35,485 nucleotides of DNA from Massilia sp. (lineage in GTDB: Bacteria > Pseudomonadota > Gammaproteobacteria > Burkholderiales > Burkholderiaceae_D), in contig JANYGW010000038.1 of NCBI GenBank assembly GCA_025359245.1, positions 1-35,485 on the forward strand, written 5' to 3'. A program made the translations under genes and the position numbers. The notes under the pieces are model-generated. The model saw only the letters and a list, made by a program, of their open reading frames with translations, made no database searches and had not been told where the DNA came from. Shown here piece after piece: positions 1-8,286 of this stretch; the first letter of the stretch is position 1; each line of letters opens with the position of its first letter.

Positions 1-1800
1 GTGCTGCCGATCCTGGTCCACGGCGACGCCGCCTTCGCCGGCCAGGGCGTGGTCATGGAAACGCTGAACCTCGCGCAAACGCGCGGCTACGGCACCGGTG
101 GCACCGTCCACATCGTGATCAACAACCAGATCGGCTTCACCACGTCGGATCCGCGAGACTCGCGCTCGACGCTGTACTGCTCGGACGTGGTCAAGATGAT
201 CGAAGCGCCCGTGCTGCACATCAACGGCGACGATCCTGAAGCCGTGGTGCTGGCGACGCAAATCGCGCTCGACTACCGCCTCAAGTTCAAGAAGGATGTC
301 GTGCTCGACATCATCTGCTACCGCAAGCTCGGTCACAACGAACAGGACACGCCGGCGCTGACCCAGCCGCTGATGTACAAGAAGATCGCCCAGCACCCAG
401 GCACCCGCAAGCTGTACGCGGACAAGCTGGTCGCGCAAGGCACGATCCCGGCCGACGGCGGCGAGAAAATGGTCGCCGCCTTCCGCGACGCTATGGACGC
501 CGGCAAGCACACGGTCGATCCGGTGCTGTCGAACTTCAAGAACAAGTACGCGGTCGACTGGCTGCCGTTCCTGAACCGCAAATGGACCGACAGTGCCGAC
601 ACCGCCGTGCCGATGACGGAACTGAAGCGCCTGGCCGTGCGCATCACCACCGTGCCGGAAAACTTCAAGGTCCACTCGCTGGTCGAAAAAGTGCTGGCCG
701 ACCGCGCCTCGATGGGCCGCGGCGAAACCAACCTCGATTGGGGCATGGGCGAGCACCTCGCTTACGCGTCGCTGGTGTCGTCCGGCTACGCGATCCGCCT
801 GTCGGGCCAGGATGCCGGCCGCGGTACCTTCACCCACCGCCACGCCGTGCTGCACGACCAGAACCGCGAACGCTGGGACTCGGGCACCTACGTCCCGCTG
901 TGCAACGTCTCCGAATCGCAGGCGCCGTTCACCGTAATCGACTCGGTGCTGTCCGAAGAAGCGGTACTGGCCTTCGAATACGGCTACTCGACCGCCGAGC
1001 CGAACACGCTGACCATCTGGGAAGCCCAGTTCGGCGACTTCGCCAACGGCGCCCAGGTCGTCATCGACCAGTTCATCGCCTCCGGTGAAGTCAAGTGGGG
1101 CCGCGCTTCGGGCCTGGTCATGATGCTGCCGCACGGTTACGAAGGCCAGGGGCCGGAGCACTCGTCGGCGCGCCCTGAGCGTTTCCTGCAGCTGTGCGCG
1201 GACAACAATATGCAAGTGGTGCAGCCGACCACCGGCTCGCAGATTTTCCACTTGCTGCGCCGCCAGATGGTGCGCCAGTTCAGGAAGCCATTGGTGATCC
1301 TGACGCCGAAGTCGCTGCTGCGTAACAAGGACGCCAGCTCGCCATTGTCCGAACTGGCCAAGGGCGCGTTCCAGACCGTCATCGGCGAAGTCGATGACAA
1401 GATCGACGCCAAGAAGGTCAAACGCGTGATCGCCTGTTCCGGCAAGGTCTATTACGACCTGGTCAACAGCCGCAAGACGCGCGCCGCCAACGACGTCGCC
1501 ATCATCCGTATCGAGCAGCTGTATCCATTCCCGCACAAGTCGTTCGGCGCCGAACTGAAGAAGTTCCCGAACGCGACCGAGCTGGTTTGGACGCAGGATG
1601 AGCCGCAAAATCAGGGACCATGGTTCCAGATCCAGCACAACATCTTCGAGAGCCTCGACTCGGGCCAGCGCCTTGCCTACGCAGGCCGCCCGGCTTCCGC
1701 ATCGCCTGCCGTCGGTTATGGCGACAAGCACAATGCGCAGCAGAAGGAACTGCTGGACGTCGCGTTTTCGAAATTGAAGGGGTTCATCCTCACGAAATAG
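1..1800 (+). CDS. sucA: 2-oxoglutarate dehydrogenase E1 component, C-terminal part (truncated by window edge)
   Basis: This is the thiamine-diphosphate-dependent E1 subunit of the 2-oxoglutarate dehydrogenase complex. It decarboxylates 2-oxoglutarate and passes the succinyl group to the lipoyl arm of E2 in the TCA cycle. The frame is open from the first base, and the 599 visible residues begin inside the protein. The first residues carry the cofactor-binding stretch HGDAAFAGQGVV followed by INNQIGFTT, which is diagnostic of E1o. Family members are about 930-950 residues, so roughly 350 N-terminal residues lie outside the window. The GTG at position 1 is an internal valine codon. sucB follows 102 bp downstream on the same strand, separated by two hairpins. 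Confidence 0.97.
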   Translation: MLPILVHGDAAFAGQGVVMETLNLAQTRGYGTGGTVHIVINNQIGFTTSDPRDSRSTLYCSDVVKMIEAPVLHINGDDPEAVVLATQIALDYRLKFKKDVVLDIICYRKLGHNEQDTPALTQPLMYKKIAQHPGTRKLYADKLVAQGTIPADGGEKMVAAFRDAMDAGKHTVDPVLSNFKNKYAVDWLPFLNRKWTDSADTAVPMTELKRLAVRITTVPENFKVHSLVEKVLADRASMGRGETNLDWGMGEHLAYASLVSSGYAIRLSGQDAGRGTFTHRHAVLHDQNRERWDSGTYVPLCNVSESQAPFTVIDSVLSEEAVLAFEYGYSTAEPNTLTIWEAQFGDFANGAQVVIDQFIASGEVKWGRASGLVMMLPHGYEGQGPEHSSARPERFLQLCADNNMQVVQPTTGSQIFHLLRRQMVRQFRKPLVILTPKSLLRNKDASSPLSELAKGAFQTVIGEVDDKIDAKKVKRVIACSGKVYYDLVNSRKTRAANDVAIIRIEQLYPFPHKSFGAELKKFPNATELVWTQDEPQNQGPWFQIQHNIFESLDSGQRLAYAGRPASASPAVGYGDKHNAQQKELLDVAFSKLKGFILTK

Positions 1801-1809
1801 CTCGAGGGC

Positions 1810-1874
1810 GCCGCGCGAGTCGCGCGGCTCCTCACCAAATAATATTGACAGGCGCCCGGCCACGAGCCGGGCGC
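1810..1874 (+). other. Two consecutive perfect hairpins in the sucA-sucB spacer
   Basis: The 102-bp spacer holds two GC-rich perfect inverted repeats. The first is GCCGCGCG (1810-1817) and CGCGCGGC (1821-1828) with a 3-nt loop. The second is GCGCCCGGC (1852-1860) and GCCGGGCGC (1866-1874) with a 5-nt loop. Neither has a U-tract, so they do not look like intrinsic terminators. They could stabilise or mark processing of the sucA-sucB transcript, which is inference. The sucB ribosome-binding site GGAG (1892-1895) lies just past the second hairpin. Confidence 0.6.
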
Positions 1875-1902
1875 AGCGAATAACAAGATACGGAGTTTTA
1901 CA

Positions 1903-3135
1903 ATGGCACAAATCGAAGTCAAAGTCCCAGTTCTGTCGGAATCGGTCGCTGAAGCTACCCTGCTGGCATGGCACAAGAAAGTCGGCGAGCCCGTTGGCCG
2001 CGACGAAAACATGATCGACATCGAAACCGACAAAGTCGTGCTCGAGCTGCCTGCGCCCGTCGCCGGCGTGATCACCCAGATCCTGAAACCGGACGGCAGC
2101 ACCGTCGTCGCCGGCGAAGTGATCGCCATCATCGATACCGAAGCGTCGGCCCAGGTCAGCCCGCTGGCCGTTACCGCCGCCCCGGTCCAGACCGAAGCGC
2201 CGGCCGCCGCGCCGAGCAAAGGCGACGTCGCCATGCCTGCCGCCGCCAAAATGCTGGCCGATAACAACATGAGCACCGCCAGCGTCACCGGCACCGGCAA
2301 GGACGGCCGCGTCACCAAGGGCGACGTGATCGGCGCCATCGCCGTGCGTCCGGCAGCACCGGCGCCGCTGGCGGCGCCTGCGGCCAAACCGGCGCTGCAG
2401 CAAGTGGCAGCACCTGCCGCCGCCAACCTGGGCGAGCGCGCCGAAGAACGCGTGCCGATGTCGCGCCTGCGTGCCCGCATCGCCGAGCGCCTGGTGATGT
2501 CGCAGTCGACCAATGCGATCCTGACCACGTTCAATGAAGTGAACATGCAGCCGGTGATCGACCTGCGCAACAAGTACAAGGACAAGTTCGAGAAAGAGCA
2601 CGGCGTCAAGCTGGGCTTCATGTCGTTCTTCGTCAAGGCCGCCGTCGCCGCGCTGAAGAAGTACCCGATCATCAACGCCTCGGTCGACGGCAACGACATC
2701 GTCTACCACGGCTACTTCGACATCGGCATCGCAGTCGGTTCGCCGCGCGGCCTGGTGGTGCCTATCCTGCGCAATGCCGACCAGATGTCGATCGCCGAGA
2801 TCGAAAAGAAAATCGGCGAATTCGGCAACAAGGCCAAGGAAGGCAAGCTGACGCTGGACGACCTGACCGGCGGCACGTTCTCGATCTCGAACGGCGGCAC
2901 CTTCGGCTCGATGCTGTCGACCCCGATCATCAACCCGCCGCAGTCGGCCATCCTGGGCGTGCATGCGACCAAGGACCGCGCCGTCGTCGAAAACGGTGTC
3001 GTTGTCGTGCGTCCGATAAACTACCTGGCCATGTCGTACGACCACCGCATCATCGACGGCCGCGAAGCCGTGCTGGGTCTGGTCACCATGAAAGAGACAC
3101 TGGAAGATCCGGCGCGCCTGCTGCTGGACCTGTAA
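1903..3135 (+). CDS. sucB: Dihydrolipoyllysine-residue succinyltransferase, E2 of the 2-oxoglutarate dehydrogenase complex
   Basis: This is the core E2 subunit; it transfers succinyl from the lipoyl arm to CoA. The 410-residue protein has the usual order. An N-terminal lipoyl domain (about 1-77) has the lipoylated lysine K44 in the motif ETDKVVLE. An Ala/Pro-rich linker follows, then a peripheral subunit-binding domain (about 113-147). A second linker leads to the acyltransferase domain with the active-site motif SYDHRIIDG, where His381 and Asp385 are the catalytic pair by family analogy. The ATG at 1903 is preceded by GGAG seven bases upstream, and length is normal. E3 (lpdA) lies downstream after one small intervening gene. 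Confidence 0.97.
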   Translation: MAQIEVKVPVLSESVAEATLLAWHKKVGEPVGRDENMIDIETDKVVLELPAPVAGVITQILKPDGSTVVAGEVIAIIDTEASAQVSPLAVTAAPVQTEAPAAAPSKGDVAMPAAAKMLADNNMSTASVTGTGKDGRVTKGDVIGAIAVRPAAPAPLAAPAAKPALQQVAAPAAANLGERAEERVPMSRLRARIAERLVMSQSTNAILTTFNEVNMQPVIDLRNKYKDKFEKEHGVKLGFMSFFVKAAVAALKKYPIINASVDGNDIVYHGYFDIGIAVGSPRGLVVPILRNADQMSIAEIEKKIGEFGNKAKEGKLTLDDLTGGTFSISNGGTFGSMLSTPIINPPQSAILGVHATKDRAVVENGVVVVRPINYLAMSYDHRIIDGREAVLGLVTMKETLEDPARLLLDL

Positions 3136-3198
3136 ATCGCGGCCGCGCTGGCAGCAGCGCGTGCCATCTTGAACGTATTTTTGTGAGGTTACCGCATC

Positions 3199-3540
3199 AT
3201 GAACATCTCTGACGAAATCAAGCGATTGCACGAACTGCACCAGGCCGGCGCGCTCAGCTCCGAAGAATTCGAGAAGGCCAAGGCGAAGCTGCTCAACGCC
3301 TCGGTGGACCTGAACAAACCATCGTCGGGTGGCGGCAGCGGCAGTGACTTTGGGCGCGAAGTCTCGCGCCTGCGCCGTTCGCGCACCGACCGCTGGCTGG
3401 GCGGCGTATGCGGCGGCCTGGCCAAGGTGTCGGACCTGGAATCATGGGTGTGGCGCCTGGTGTTCGCGCTCGGCCTCAGTCTCGGCGGCGCCAGCATCCC
3501 GATCTACGTGCTGATGTGGATATTTGTACCGGAAGAATAA
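3199..3540 (+). CDS. Small SHOCT-like/PspC-domain membrane protein
   Basis: This 113-residue protein lies between sucB and lpdA. Residues 1-32 form a short helical segment (DEIKRLHELHQAGALSSEEF) resembling a SHOCT oligomerisation motif. A Gly/Ser linker follows. Residues about 60-113 look like a PspC domain, with RSRTDRWLGGVCGGLA, a hydrophobic transmembrane stretch and the ending YVLMWIFVPEE. PspC-type proteins sense envelope stress in the inner membrane; that role here is family-based inference. The start has GTGAGG ten bases upstream. The stop is 13 bp before lpdA, so the gene is probably co-transcribed with the dehydrogenase genes. No other Psp gene is visible. Confidence 0.85.
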   Translation: MNISDEIKRLHELHQAGALSSEEFEKAKAKLLNASVDLNKPSSGGGSGSDFGREVSRLRRSRTDRWLGGVCGGLAKVSDLESWVWRLVFALGLSLGGASIPIYVLMWIFVPEE

Positions 3541-3553
3541 AAGGAATACGTAA

Positions 3554-4987
3554 ATGAGCACACAAAAACAATTCGACGTCGTCGTCATCGGCGCCGGTCC
3601 CGGCGGTTACATCGCCGCCATCCGCGCCGCGCAGCTGGGCTTCTCGGTGGCCTGCATCGATGAATGGGCCAACGCCAAGGGCGGCCCGGCTCCGGGCGGC
3701 ACCTGCACCAACGTCGGCTGCATCCCCTCGAAGGCGCTGCTGCAGTCGTCCGAGCATTTCGAACATGCCGGCCACGCCTTCAAGGAACACGGCATCGATG
3801 TCGCCGGCCTGTCGCTGAACCTGCCCCAAATGTTGAAGCGCAAGGACGTCGTCGTCAAACAGAACAACGACGGCATCCTGTTCCTGCTGAAGAAGAACAA
3901 GATCGCCTTCTTCCACGGCCGCGGCGCGTTCGCCGGCGCCGCTGAAGGCGGCTACAGCATCAGCGTGACCGGCCCCTCCGCCGACACGCTGAGCGCCAGG
4001 CACGTGGTCATCGCGACCGGCTCCAATGCGCGCGAACTGCCGGGCGCACCGTTCGACGAAAAGCTGATCCTGTCGAACACCGGCGCGCTGGCGATCGATG
4101 CGGTGCCGGGCAAGCTGGGCGTGATCGGCGCCGGCGTGATCGGCCTGGAAATGGGCAGCGTCTGGCGCCGCCTCGGTTCGGACGTGACGGTGCTCGAAGG
4201 CCTGCCGACCTTCCTCGGCGCGGTCGACGAGCAGATCGCCAAGGAAGCGGGCAAGCTGTTTGCCAAGCAGGGCCTGAAGATCAGCCTGGGCGTGAAGATC
4301 AACAAGGTCACGGCCGGCAAGAAGGACGTGACGGTTGACTACCTTGACGCCAAGGGCGACGCGCAGAAGGCCGTGTTCGACAAGCTGATCATCTCGATCG
4401 GCCGGGTGCCGAACACGATCGGCCTGGGCGCTGACGTTGTCGGCCTCAAGCTCGACGAGCGCGGCTTCATCGCGGTCGACGACGACTGCAAGACCAGCCT
4501 GCCGAACGTGTGGGCGGTGGGTGACGTGGTGCGCGGCCCGATGCTGGCACACAAGGCCGAGGAAGAGGGCGTGGCCGTTGCCGAGCGCATCGCCGGCCAG
4601 CACGGCCACACCAACTTCAACACGATCCCGTGGGTCATCTACACCTCGCCGGAAATCGCGTGGGTAGGCCAGACCGAGCAGCAGCTGAAGGCGGCCGGCG
4701 TGGCGTACAAGGCAGGCACCTTCCCGTTCATGGCCAATGGCCGCGCGCGGGCGCTGGGCGATACGTCGGGCATGGTCAAGTTCCTGGCCGATGCAACCAC
4801 CGATGAAATCCTGGGCGTGCACATTGTCGGCCCGATGGCGTCCGAGCTGATTTCGGAAGCGGTCGTGGCGATGGAATTCCGCGCCTCGTCGGAAGACATC
4901 GCGCGCATCTGCCATGCGCACCCGTCGCTGTCCGAAGCGACCAAGGAAGCGGCACTGGCGATCGACAAGCGTTCGCTCAATTTCTAA
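3554..4987 (+). CDS. lpdA: Dihydrolipoyl dehydrogenase (E3)
   Basis: This is the FAD-dependent disulfide oxidoreductase that reoxidises the dihydrolipoyl arm of E2 with NAD+. The 477-residue protein starts with the FAD Rossmann motif VVIGAGPGGYIAA (about 10-22). The redox-active disulfide is C51/C56 in GGTCTNVGCIPSK. A second nucleotide-binding fold (GVIGAGVIGLEMG) is near residue 195. The C-terminal catalytic motif HAHPSLSEA supplies His456 and Glu461. AAAGGAA lies about eight bases before the ATG. The gene completes the sucA-sucB-lpdA set and ends 15 bp before a long palindromic repeat. Confidence 0.97.
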   Translation: MSTQKQFDVVVIGAGPGGYIAAIRAAQLGFSVACIDEWANAKGGPAPGGTCTNVGCIPSKALLQSSEHFEHAGHAFKEHGIDVAGLSLNLPQMLKRKDVVVKQNNDGILFLLKKNKIAFFHGRGAFAGAAEGGYSISVTGPSADTLSARHVVIATGSNARELPGAPFDEKLILSNTGALAIDAVPGKLGVIGAGVIGLEMGSVWRRLGSDVTVLEGLPTFLGAVDEQIAKEAGKLFAKQGLKISLGVKINKVTAGKKDVTVDYLDAKGDAQKAVFDKLIISIGRVPNTIGLGADVVGLKLDERGFIAVDDDCKTSLPNVWAVGDVVRGPMLAHKAEEEGVAVAERIAGQHGHTNFNTIPWVIYTSPEIAWVGQTEQQLKAAGVAYKAGTFPFMANGRARALGDTSGMVKFLADATTDEILGVHIVGPMASELISEAVVAMEFRASSEDIARICHAHPSLSEATKEAALAIDKRSLNF

Positions 4988-5002
4988 GAGTTAGCTTCAA
5001 TA

Positions 5003-5094
5003 CGTCGTCCTCGCGAACGCGCGCCAAGGCGCTACCCCATACTGAATATGCTCAGCATGGGGTAGCACCTTGGGGCGCGTTTGCGAGGACGACG
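5003..5094. repeat. Long imperfect palindrome, copy 1 of an interspersed repeat family
   Basis: Two 43-base arms (5003-5045 and 5052-5094) are reverse complements at 39 of 43 positions, around a 6-base loop. The outer end reads CGTCGTCCTCGCGAA. Flanking TTCAA (4996-5000) and TTGAA (5095-5099) weakly extend the symmetry. A related palindrome lies behind ispG at 34590-34667; the two share 14 of 15 outermost bases, similar central CAGCAT/GAGCAT sequence and a right flank of GTTGA. Both follow directly after a stop codon. The element may act as a transcript end or a REP/MITE-like repeat (inference). Confidence 0.8.
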
Positions 5095-5131
5095 TTGAAT
5101 TTTGTAGCAATAGTACTGATTTCACGATTTC

Positions 5132-5137
5132 TATAAG
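5132..5137 (+). promoter_or_regulatory. Candidate -10 element directly upstream of zapE
   Basis: TATAAG (5 of 6 matches to TATAAT) ends five bases before the zapE ATG. No ribosome-binding site is visible before that ATG. If used, the transcript would begin at or next to the start codon. No good -35 hexamer sits at the right distance, so the call is weak. Confidence 0.22.
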
Positions 5138-5142
5138 CGCCC

Positions 5143-6240
5143 ATGAACGTCCAAGAGTTCTACCAGCACGCGCTCTCCCAACGCGGTTTCACGTCCGACG
5201 CGGCGCAGCAGCGCGCGGTCGACCGCTTGCAGCGCTACTACCAGGACTGGGTCGACTACCGTGCGCAACGTTCTTCCAGTTTCAAGCGCCTGATCAACCG
5301 TCCCGACGTCCCGCGCGGCGTCTACCTGTGGGGCGGGGTAGGGCGCGGCAAGTCGTTTTTGATGGACAGTTTCTATTCGGTGGTGCCGGTGGTGCGCAAG
5401 ACGCGCGTGCACTTCCACGAGTTCATGCGCGACGTGCACCGCCAGCTCGATGAGCTCAAGGGCGTGGCCGATCCGCTCGATTACGTCGCGCGCAACATCG
5501 CCAAGAAATACCGCCTGATCTGCTTCGACGAATTCCACGTCTCCGACATCGCCGACGCGATGATCCTGTATAACCTGCTGTCGGCGCTGTTCGCCAACGG
5601 CGTCTCGTTCATCATGACGTCGAACTACGATCCCGACCTGCTGTACCCGGACGGACTGCACCGCGACCGCATGCTGCCGACCATCGCGCTGCTCAAGGAC
5701 CAGCTGGATGTGCTCAACGTCGACGCCGGCGTCGACTACCGCAAGCGCGCGCTGGAACAGGTCGACAGCTACTACACGCCACTGGGCGCGGCGGCCGACC
5801 TGGCGCTGCGCACCGCCTACGCCAAGATCGCCGAGTGCGCCGACCAGGATCCGCACGTGCGCATCGAGGGCCGCGAGATCCGTTGCCTGCGCCGGGCCGG
5901 CGGCATCATCTGGTTCGATTTCGCCACCCTGTGCGGCGGGCCGCGTTCGCAAAACGACTACCTCGAAATCGCCAGCCGCTTCCATACGGTGGTGCTGTCG
6001 GCGATCCCGGCGATGTCGGCCGGGCAGTCGTCCGAGGCGCGCCGGTTTACCTGGCTGATCGACGTATTTTACGACCACAAGGTCAAGCTGCTGATGTCGG
6101 CCGAGGTCGAGCCGGAAGAGTTGTACACGCAAGGGGTGCTGTCGAACGAGTTTCACCGCACCGTCTCGCGTATCATTGAAATGCAGTCGCGCGAATACAT
6201 GGAAGCGGAGCGCCGCGGCGCGGCCGAAGCGCTGGCCTGA
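5143..6240 (+). CDS. zapE: Cell division protein ZapE (AFG1-like ATPase)
   Basis: This is a P-loop ATPase of the AFG1/ZapE family. In E. coli ZapE is linked to Z-ring stability; the mitochondrial homologue AFG1/LACE1 works in protein quality control. The 365-residue protein carries Walker A GGVGRGKS (64-71) and Walker B LICFDEF (125-131), followed by HVSDIADAMIL and the family segment MTSNYDPDLLYPDGLHRDRMLP. Length is normal. The ATG at 5143 lacks a convincing ribosome-binding site and has a TATAAG box only five bases upstream. The gene is separated from lpdA by the palindromic repeat, so it is probably its own transcription unit. Confidence 0.93.
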   Translation: MNVQEFYQHALSQRGFTSDAAQQRAVDRLQRYYQDWVDYRAQRSSSFKRLINRPDVPRGVYLWGGVGRGKSFLMDSFYSVVPVVRKTRVHFHEFMRDVHRQLDELKGVADPLDYVARNIAKKYRLICFDEFHVSDIADAMILYNLLSALFANGVSFIMTSNYDPDLLYPDGLHRDRMLPTIALLKDQLDVLNVDAGVDYRKRALEQVDSYYTPLGAAADLALRTAYAKIAECADQDPHVRIEGREIRCLRRAGGIIWFDFATLCGGPRSQNDYLEIASRFHTVVLSAIPAMSAGQSSEARRFTWLIDVFYDHKVKLLMSAEVEPEELYTQGVLSNEFHRTVSRIIEMQSREYMEAERRGAAEALA

Positions 6241-6263
6241 CACGCACATAGGATAGCTCAAAG

Positions 6264-6911
6264 ATGAATCATCAGTTCTTACTCCGGGCCCTGCTGGGCG
6301 CCGCCGCGATGGGCCTTGGCGCCTGCACCCCCTCGCTGTTGCCGGTGAATGTGGCGCCGGTGGTGGCGCCGTCGACCTCGGTCGCACAGGCCACGCACAA
6401 GCTCGACCAGGTGGCCATCGAACGCGCGGCGATCGAGGCGCGCTATGCGGCCAGCGAGCAGCTGTGCTACTCCAAGTTCTTCGTCAATAATTGCCTGAAC
6501 GACGCCAAGGAGAAGCGCCGCAGCGCGCTGGTGCTCCAGAGCGCGATCGAAGACGAGGCCCAGTACTACCGGCGCAAGGCCGCGGTCGACGAACGCGACC
6601 GCGAAGTGGCCAAGGCGCTCAAGGAATTCGAACAAGAGGAAGCGCGTGCCGCGGCCCAGCCGCCGCCACCGCCGCGGGCGCAGGTGCAGCAAGTTCCGGC
6701 AGCGCCGAAGGCCACGCTGGCGTCGCGCAGCGCGAAACGGGACGCGCGGGTGGCGCAGCACGCGGCGCACGAGCAGGCGGAGGCGCCGCAGCGCGCGGCC
6801 AGGGCGAAAGCGTTCGAACAGCGCAAGCTCGACGTCGAGAAGCGCCAGCGTGAAGTAGCGGAAAAAATGGCCAAGAAAGCGGCCAAGGCCGAGGCCGCAG
6901 CGAGCAAATAG
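6264..6911 (+). CDS. Putative lipoprotein with charged coiled-coil tail, function unknown
   Basis: I do not recognise a named family in this 215-residue protein. Residues 1-20 form a lipoprotein signal peptide ending in the lipobox LGAC with Cys21 as the lipidated residue. The middle part (about 45-130) is charged and helical and contains two cysteines (SEQLCYSKFFVNNCLNDAKEK). A PPPPP run precedes a long Ala/Arg/Lys/Glu-rich helical tail ending KAEAAASK, which looks like a coiled coil. The start has AGGA about ten bases upstream. It lies 23 bp after zapE and may be co-transcribed. The basic, repetitive tail could contact peptidoglycan or another anionic surface; that is speculation. Confidence 0.75.
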   Translation: MNHQFLLRALLGAAAMGLGACTPSLLPVNVAPVVAPSTSVAQATHKLDQVAIERAAIEARYAASEQLCYSKFFVNNCLNDAKEKRRSALVLQSAIEDEAQYYRRKAAVDERDREVAKALKEFEQEEARAAAQPPPPPRAQVQQVPAAPKATLASRSAKRDARVAQHAAHEQAEAPQRAARAKAFEQRKLDVEKRQREVAEKMAKKAAKAEAAASK

Positions 6912-7028
6912 CCCCAAGCCTGCGGCGCTGCAGGAATTGGTGCGCGAACGGTTCACACGCCCCAAACCAAAGTTGGTTGAATAGTGTGGTCTTAAGCGAT
7001 GCCGTGAATTCTGCCGGACCGCGTAGTC

Positions 7029-7835
7029 TTAAACTGCCCGGCCCATCTTCTGCACCACGTAGTTCTTCACTTCCTTGGGCAGCTTGACGAATTTGATGAT
7101 GGCCATCGTGCAGTTGTCGCCCTTGCCGTGGGCCCGTTCGATGGCCTTGTTGATCAGCATCTCCGACGCCTGGCGCGGCGTGGCCTTGCTGGTCACGGCG
7201 CCCAGTTCTGCATCGGTGAAGAAATGCCACAGGCCGTCGGTGCACAGCAGGAAGGTGTCGCCGGCGCTGACCTGCTCCAGGCTGCCGATCGTCGTGAACG
7301 GCTCCTTGCGCGGGTTGCCCAGCACATTGACCAGCAATTTCGAATGGCGGTGGCTCTTGGCCGCCTCCAGCGGCAGGCAGTCGGTGCTGACCAGGTGGTC
7401 GATGTACTCGGCGTCGTTGGTGCGCGACTTGCATTCGCTTTTGACGAAATGGTACAGGCGCGAGTCGCCCACGTGCGCCCACACCGCCTTGCCCTGCGGG
7501 GTGATGATCAGGCCGACAAAGCTGCTATGCGCCTCTTCCTCGGTGGTGAAGGCGTTCATCTTGATGATCATGTGCGTTTCCAGCACGATCTCGCGCAGCA
7601 GCATGGCCAGGCGGTCGGTGCTCGGATTGTCGCCCGGCTTGAACTGGTCGAACGCGAGCTTGGCCGTGTGCAGCACCTGTTCCGAGGCCGAGGCGCCGCC
7701 CAGGATGCCGTCCGACAGCACCGCCAGCATATAGCCGGGCGCGCGCGCGCCGGTAAAAATCGCGGCACGGTCGTTCTGTTGTGGGCGGCTGCCGATATGC
7801 TGTGCAGTACCTGCTTCGAGCTTGTATGGAGTCAT
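7029..7835 (-). CDS. PP2C-family serine/threonine protein phosphatase
   Basis: This is a metal-dependent protein phosphatase of the PPM/PP2C superfamily, 268 residues and cytoplasmic with no signal peptide. The family motifs are present in order: R-P-Q-Q-N-D (17-22), SDGILGG (41-47, the metal-binding Asp-Gly), HVGDSRLYH (121-129), CTDGLW (198-203, metal-binding Asp200) and GKGDNCTM (238-244, metal-binding Asp240). It stands alone on the reverse strand, convergent with the lipoprotein gene and divergent from the YdcH-like gene. No partner kinase or forkhead-associated gene is visible nearby, so its substrate cannot be inferred. The 222-bp upstream region shows no promoter I would commit to. 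Confidence 0.9.
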   Translation of the reverse strand: MTPYKLEAGTAQHIGSRPQQNDRAAIFTGARAPGYMLAVLSDGILGGASASEQVLHTAKLAFDQFKPGDNPSTDRLAMLLREIVLETHMIIKMNAFTTEEEAHSSFVGLIITPQGKAVWAHVGDSRLYHFVKSECKSRTNDAEYIDHLVSTDCLPLEAAKSHRHSKLLVNVLGNPRKEPFTTIGSLEQVSAGDTFLLCTDGLWHFFTDAELGAVTSKATPRQASEMLINKAIERAHGKGDNCTMAIIKFVKLPKEVKNYVVQKMGRAV

Positions 7836-8057
7836 AAACGTGTGATGAGTACTGGCTGCGTTACCATAGTGCTTTCTCGAGGCAATTTCAATCTATATTG
7901 GCGGCAACGTCCGTCTGGATTAAACTATGCACCGGAGAGGCATAATGTTGCAAGTGGAGACTATTTACGTGTCGACATGAATTGTTACCGATTGTAATGC
8001 GCTTCCGGCCCCGCACCTATGCCGCCATTGAAATAAACCCGTCCGGAACACCACACC

Positions 8058-8258
8058 ATGACAGATGTTCAAGAAATCCAGCGCCGCCTCATCGAACTCG
8101 ACGTTGAACATCGTGACCTGGATGCGGTCATAGACATGTTAATCCTGGACGGGCACCACGACCAGTTGCAATTGCGCCGCCTCAAGAAGCGCAAACTGCA
8201 GTTGAAAGACCACATTACCCTGTTGAAAATGCAATTGGTGCCGGACGTCCCGGCCTGA
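8058..8258 (+). CDS. YdcH/DUF465 family small helical protein
   Basis: This 66-residue, highly charged protein has two predicted helices separated by DGHHDQLQLRRLKKRKL, which matches the DUF465 (YdcH-like) pattern of short coiled-coil hairpins. Family members have no settled biochemical role. A weak CCGGAAC lies about ten bases upstream of the ATG. The gene ends 28 bp before the helicase reading frame and is probably co-transcribed with it. Confidence 0.8.
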   Translation: MTDVQEIQRRLIELDVEHRDLDAVIDMLILDGHHDQLQLRRLKKRKLQLKDHITLLKMQLVPDVPA

Positions 8259-8286
8259 TCCGTCTTCGCTTTACTGAAACGCCACC

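Noticed and set aside
3476..4921. 481-codon minus-strand frame opposite lpdA
   Set aside because: Antisense shadow of a fully conserved dihydrolipoyl dehydrogenase.
6919..6934. CCTGC/GCAGG hairpin between the lipoprotein and PP2C genes as a terminator
   Set aside because: The stem is only five base pairs and has no T-tract.
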